Origin: Chitinilyticum litopenaei DSM 21440
GTDB lineage: Bacteria > Pseudomonadota > Gammaproteobacteria > Burkholderiales > Chitinibacteraceae
Assembly: GCF_000428145.1 (NCBI RefSeq)
Contig: NZ_ATZJ01000070.1
Coordinates: 1 to 6,360, forward strand
Direction: 5' to 3'
Length of the DNA stretch: 6,360 nt
A model generated the notes under the pieces. That model worked only from the letters and a program-made list of their open reading frames with translations, had not been told where the DNA came from and made no database searches. Every line of letters begins with the position of its first letter. The first letter of the stretch is position 1. Below, one piece after another: positions 6,106 to 6,360 of the stretch. The translations under genes were made by a program, and so were the position numbers.

Positions 6106-6360
6106 TCAGAACGCCTCGATCCCGGCCTCCTTCAGCCAGGTAAACCGTTTCACGTTGTAGGCCAGAGCCTGCATCGTCAGCGCAAAGTCGGCGCGGGCCT
6201 GCCCGATGGTGCGGATCAGTTTGCCGCCCATCTGTGCTATTGCGCCGAACACATGCTCAACCCGCGCACGGACTTTGGCGATTCGCTGGTTGCGGCGCTG
6301 CTGGCATTCCGACAGCGGCTTGTTCTTGTTCCCTTTGCGCTGTATCCGGCAGCGATAGCC
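6106..6360 (-). CDS. IS5-family transposase, C-terminal 84 residues (5' end outside window)
   Basis: Reading the minus strand from the right edge gives an uninterrupted 84-residue frame ending at a TGA whose plus-strand complement is 6106-6108. It begins GYRCRIQRKGNKNKPLSE and ends KRFTWLKEAGIEAF. The segment IAKVRARVEHVFGAIAQMGG (residues 28-47) is the IS5-family region around the third DDE acid, Glu35 (RxxxE), followed by LIRTIGQARADFALTMQALAYN. The enzyme moves its own element by a DDE reaction. No start codon is visible because the gene continues past 6360; the fragment is intact as far as seen. It converges on the large helicase-nuclease gene. Family assignment is firm; the subgroup is not determined. 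Confidence 0.9.
   Translation of the reverse strand, partial: GYRCRIQRKGNKNKPLSECQQRRNQRIAKVRARVEHVFGAIAQMGGKLIRTIGQARADFALTMQALAYNVKRFTWLKEAGIEAF

Larger units (their letters stand above)
6016..6360 (-). mobile_element. End of an IS5-family insertion sequence (outer limit uncertain)
   Basis: The element enters from the right edge with its transposase reading leftwards. Its outer end must lie left of 6106, but I could not recognise the terminal inverted repeat, so 6016 (just past the terminator hairpin) is only a nominal limit. A 7-bp inverted pair, GCCTGAA (6061-6067) and TTCAGGC (6087-6093), lies within the likely end. The other end is needed to fix the boundary. Confidence 0.4.

Noticed and set aside
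1..6360. Composite transposon formed by the two flanking insertion sequences
   Set aside because: The left element is IS3-family and the right one IS5-family, with different transposases, so they cannot act as paired ends.

Overview
The window looks like an accessory, mobile-element-rich stretch of a Proteobacterial genome (beta or gamma class is my guess from the insertion-sequence types and codon use; the sequence does not settle it). One very large gene fills about 84% of it, with a partial insertion sequence at each edge.

Layout. Positions 1-283 are the right-hand part of an IS3-family element: the C-terminal 81 residues of its DDE transposase (OrfB), then a short non-coding end that appears to stop at ...CCTCA (279-283). 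Immediately after it, from about 284, the sequence codes in frame for the N-terminal end of a DUF4011 domain, and the open frame continues without a break to 5699. The IS therefore seems to have landed in the 5' part of a giant gene and removed its native start. What remains is a protein of about 1,779 residues (conventional TTG start at 360): DUF4011 domain, superfamily 1 helicase core whose Walker A and Walker B motifs are about 850 residues apart, a Vsr/DUF559-like (MTES_1575-type) PD-(D/E)XK nuclease domain, a charged linker and a DUF3320-type winged-helix-like tail. This domain order matches the single-protein antiphage system reported as Hhe (DUF4011-helicase-Vsr), so an antiviral role is a reasonable inference, not a demonstrated one.

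Positions 5700-6105 have no secure gene. They hold three direct copies of a 19-bp motif (TGAAAAATTRTSYGTCG core) and an inverted partial copy, which look like transposase-binding sites at the end of another mobile element; a doubtful short hydrophobic reading frame (5882-6013); a perfect 10-bp terminator-like hairpin (5991-6015); and a second hairpin (6038-6057). Positions 6106-6360 encode, on the minus strand, the last 84 residues of an IS5-family transposase that enters from the right edge.

The two ISs belong to different families, so they do not form a simple composite transposon. The picture is a defence-type cargo gene in a region repeatedly hit by mobile elements. The least expected points are the IS junction inside the helicase-nuclease gene, three repeats of about 77 residues in the long insertion of its helicase core, and the transposon-end-like repeat array downstream.
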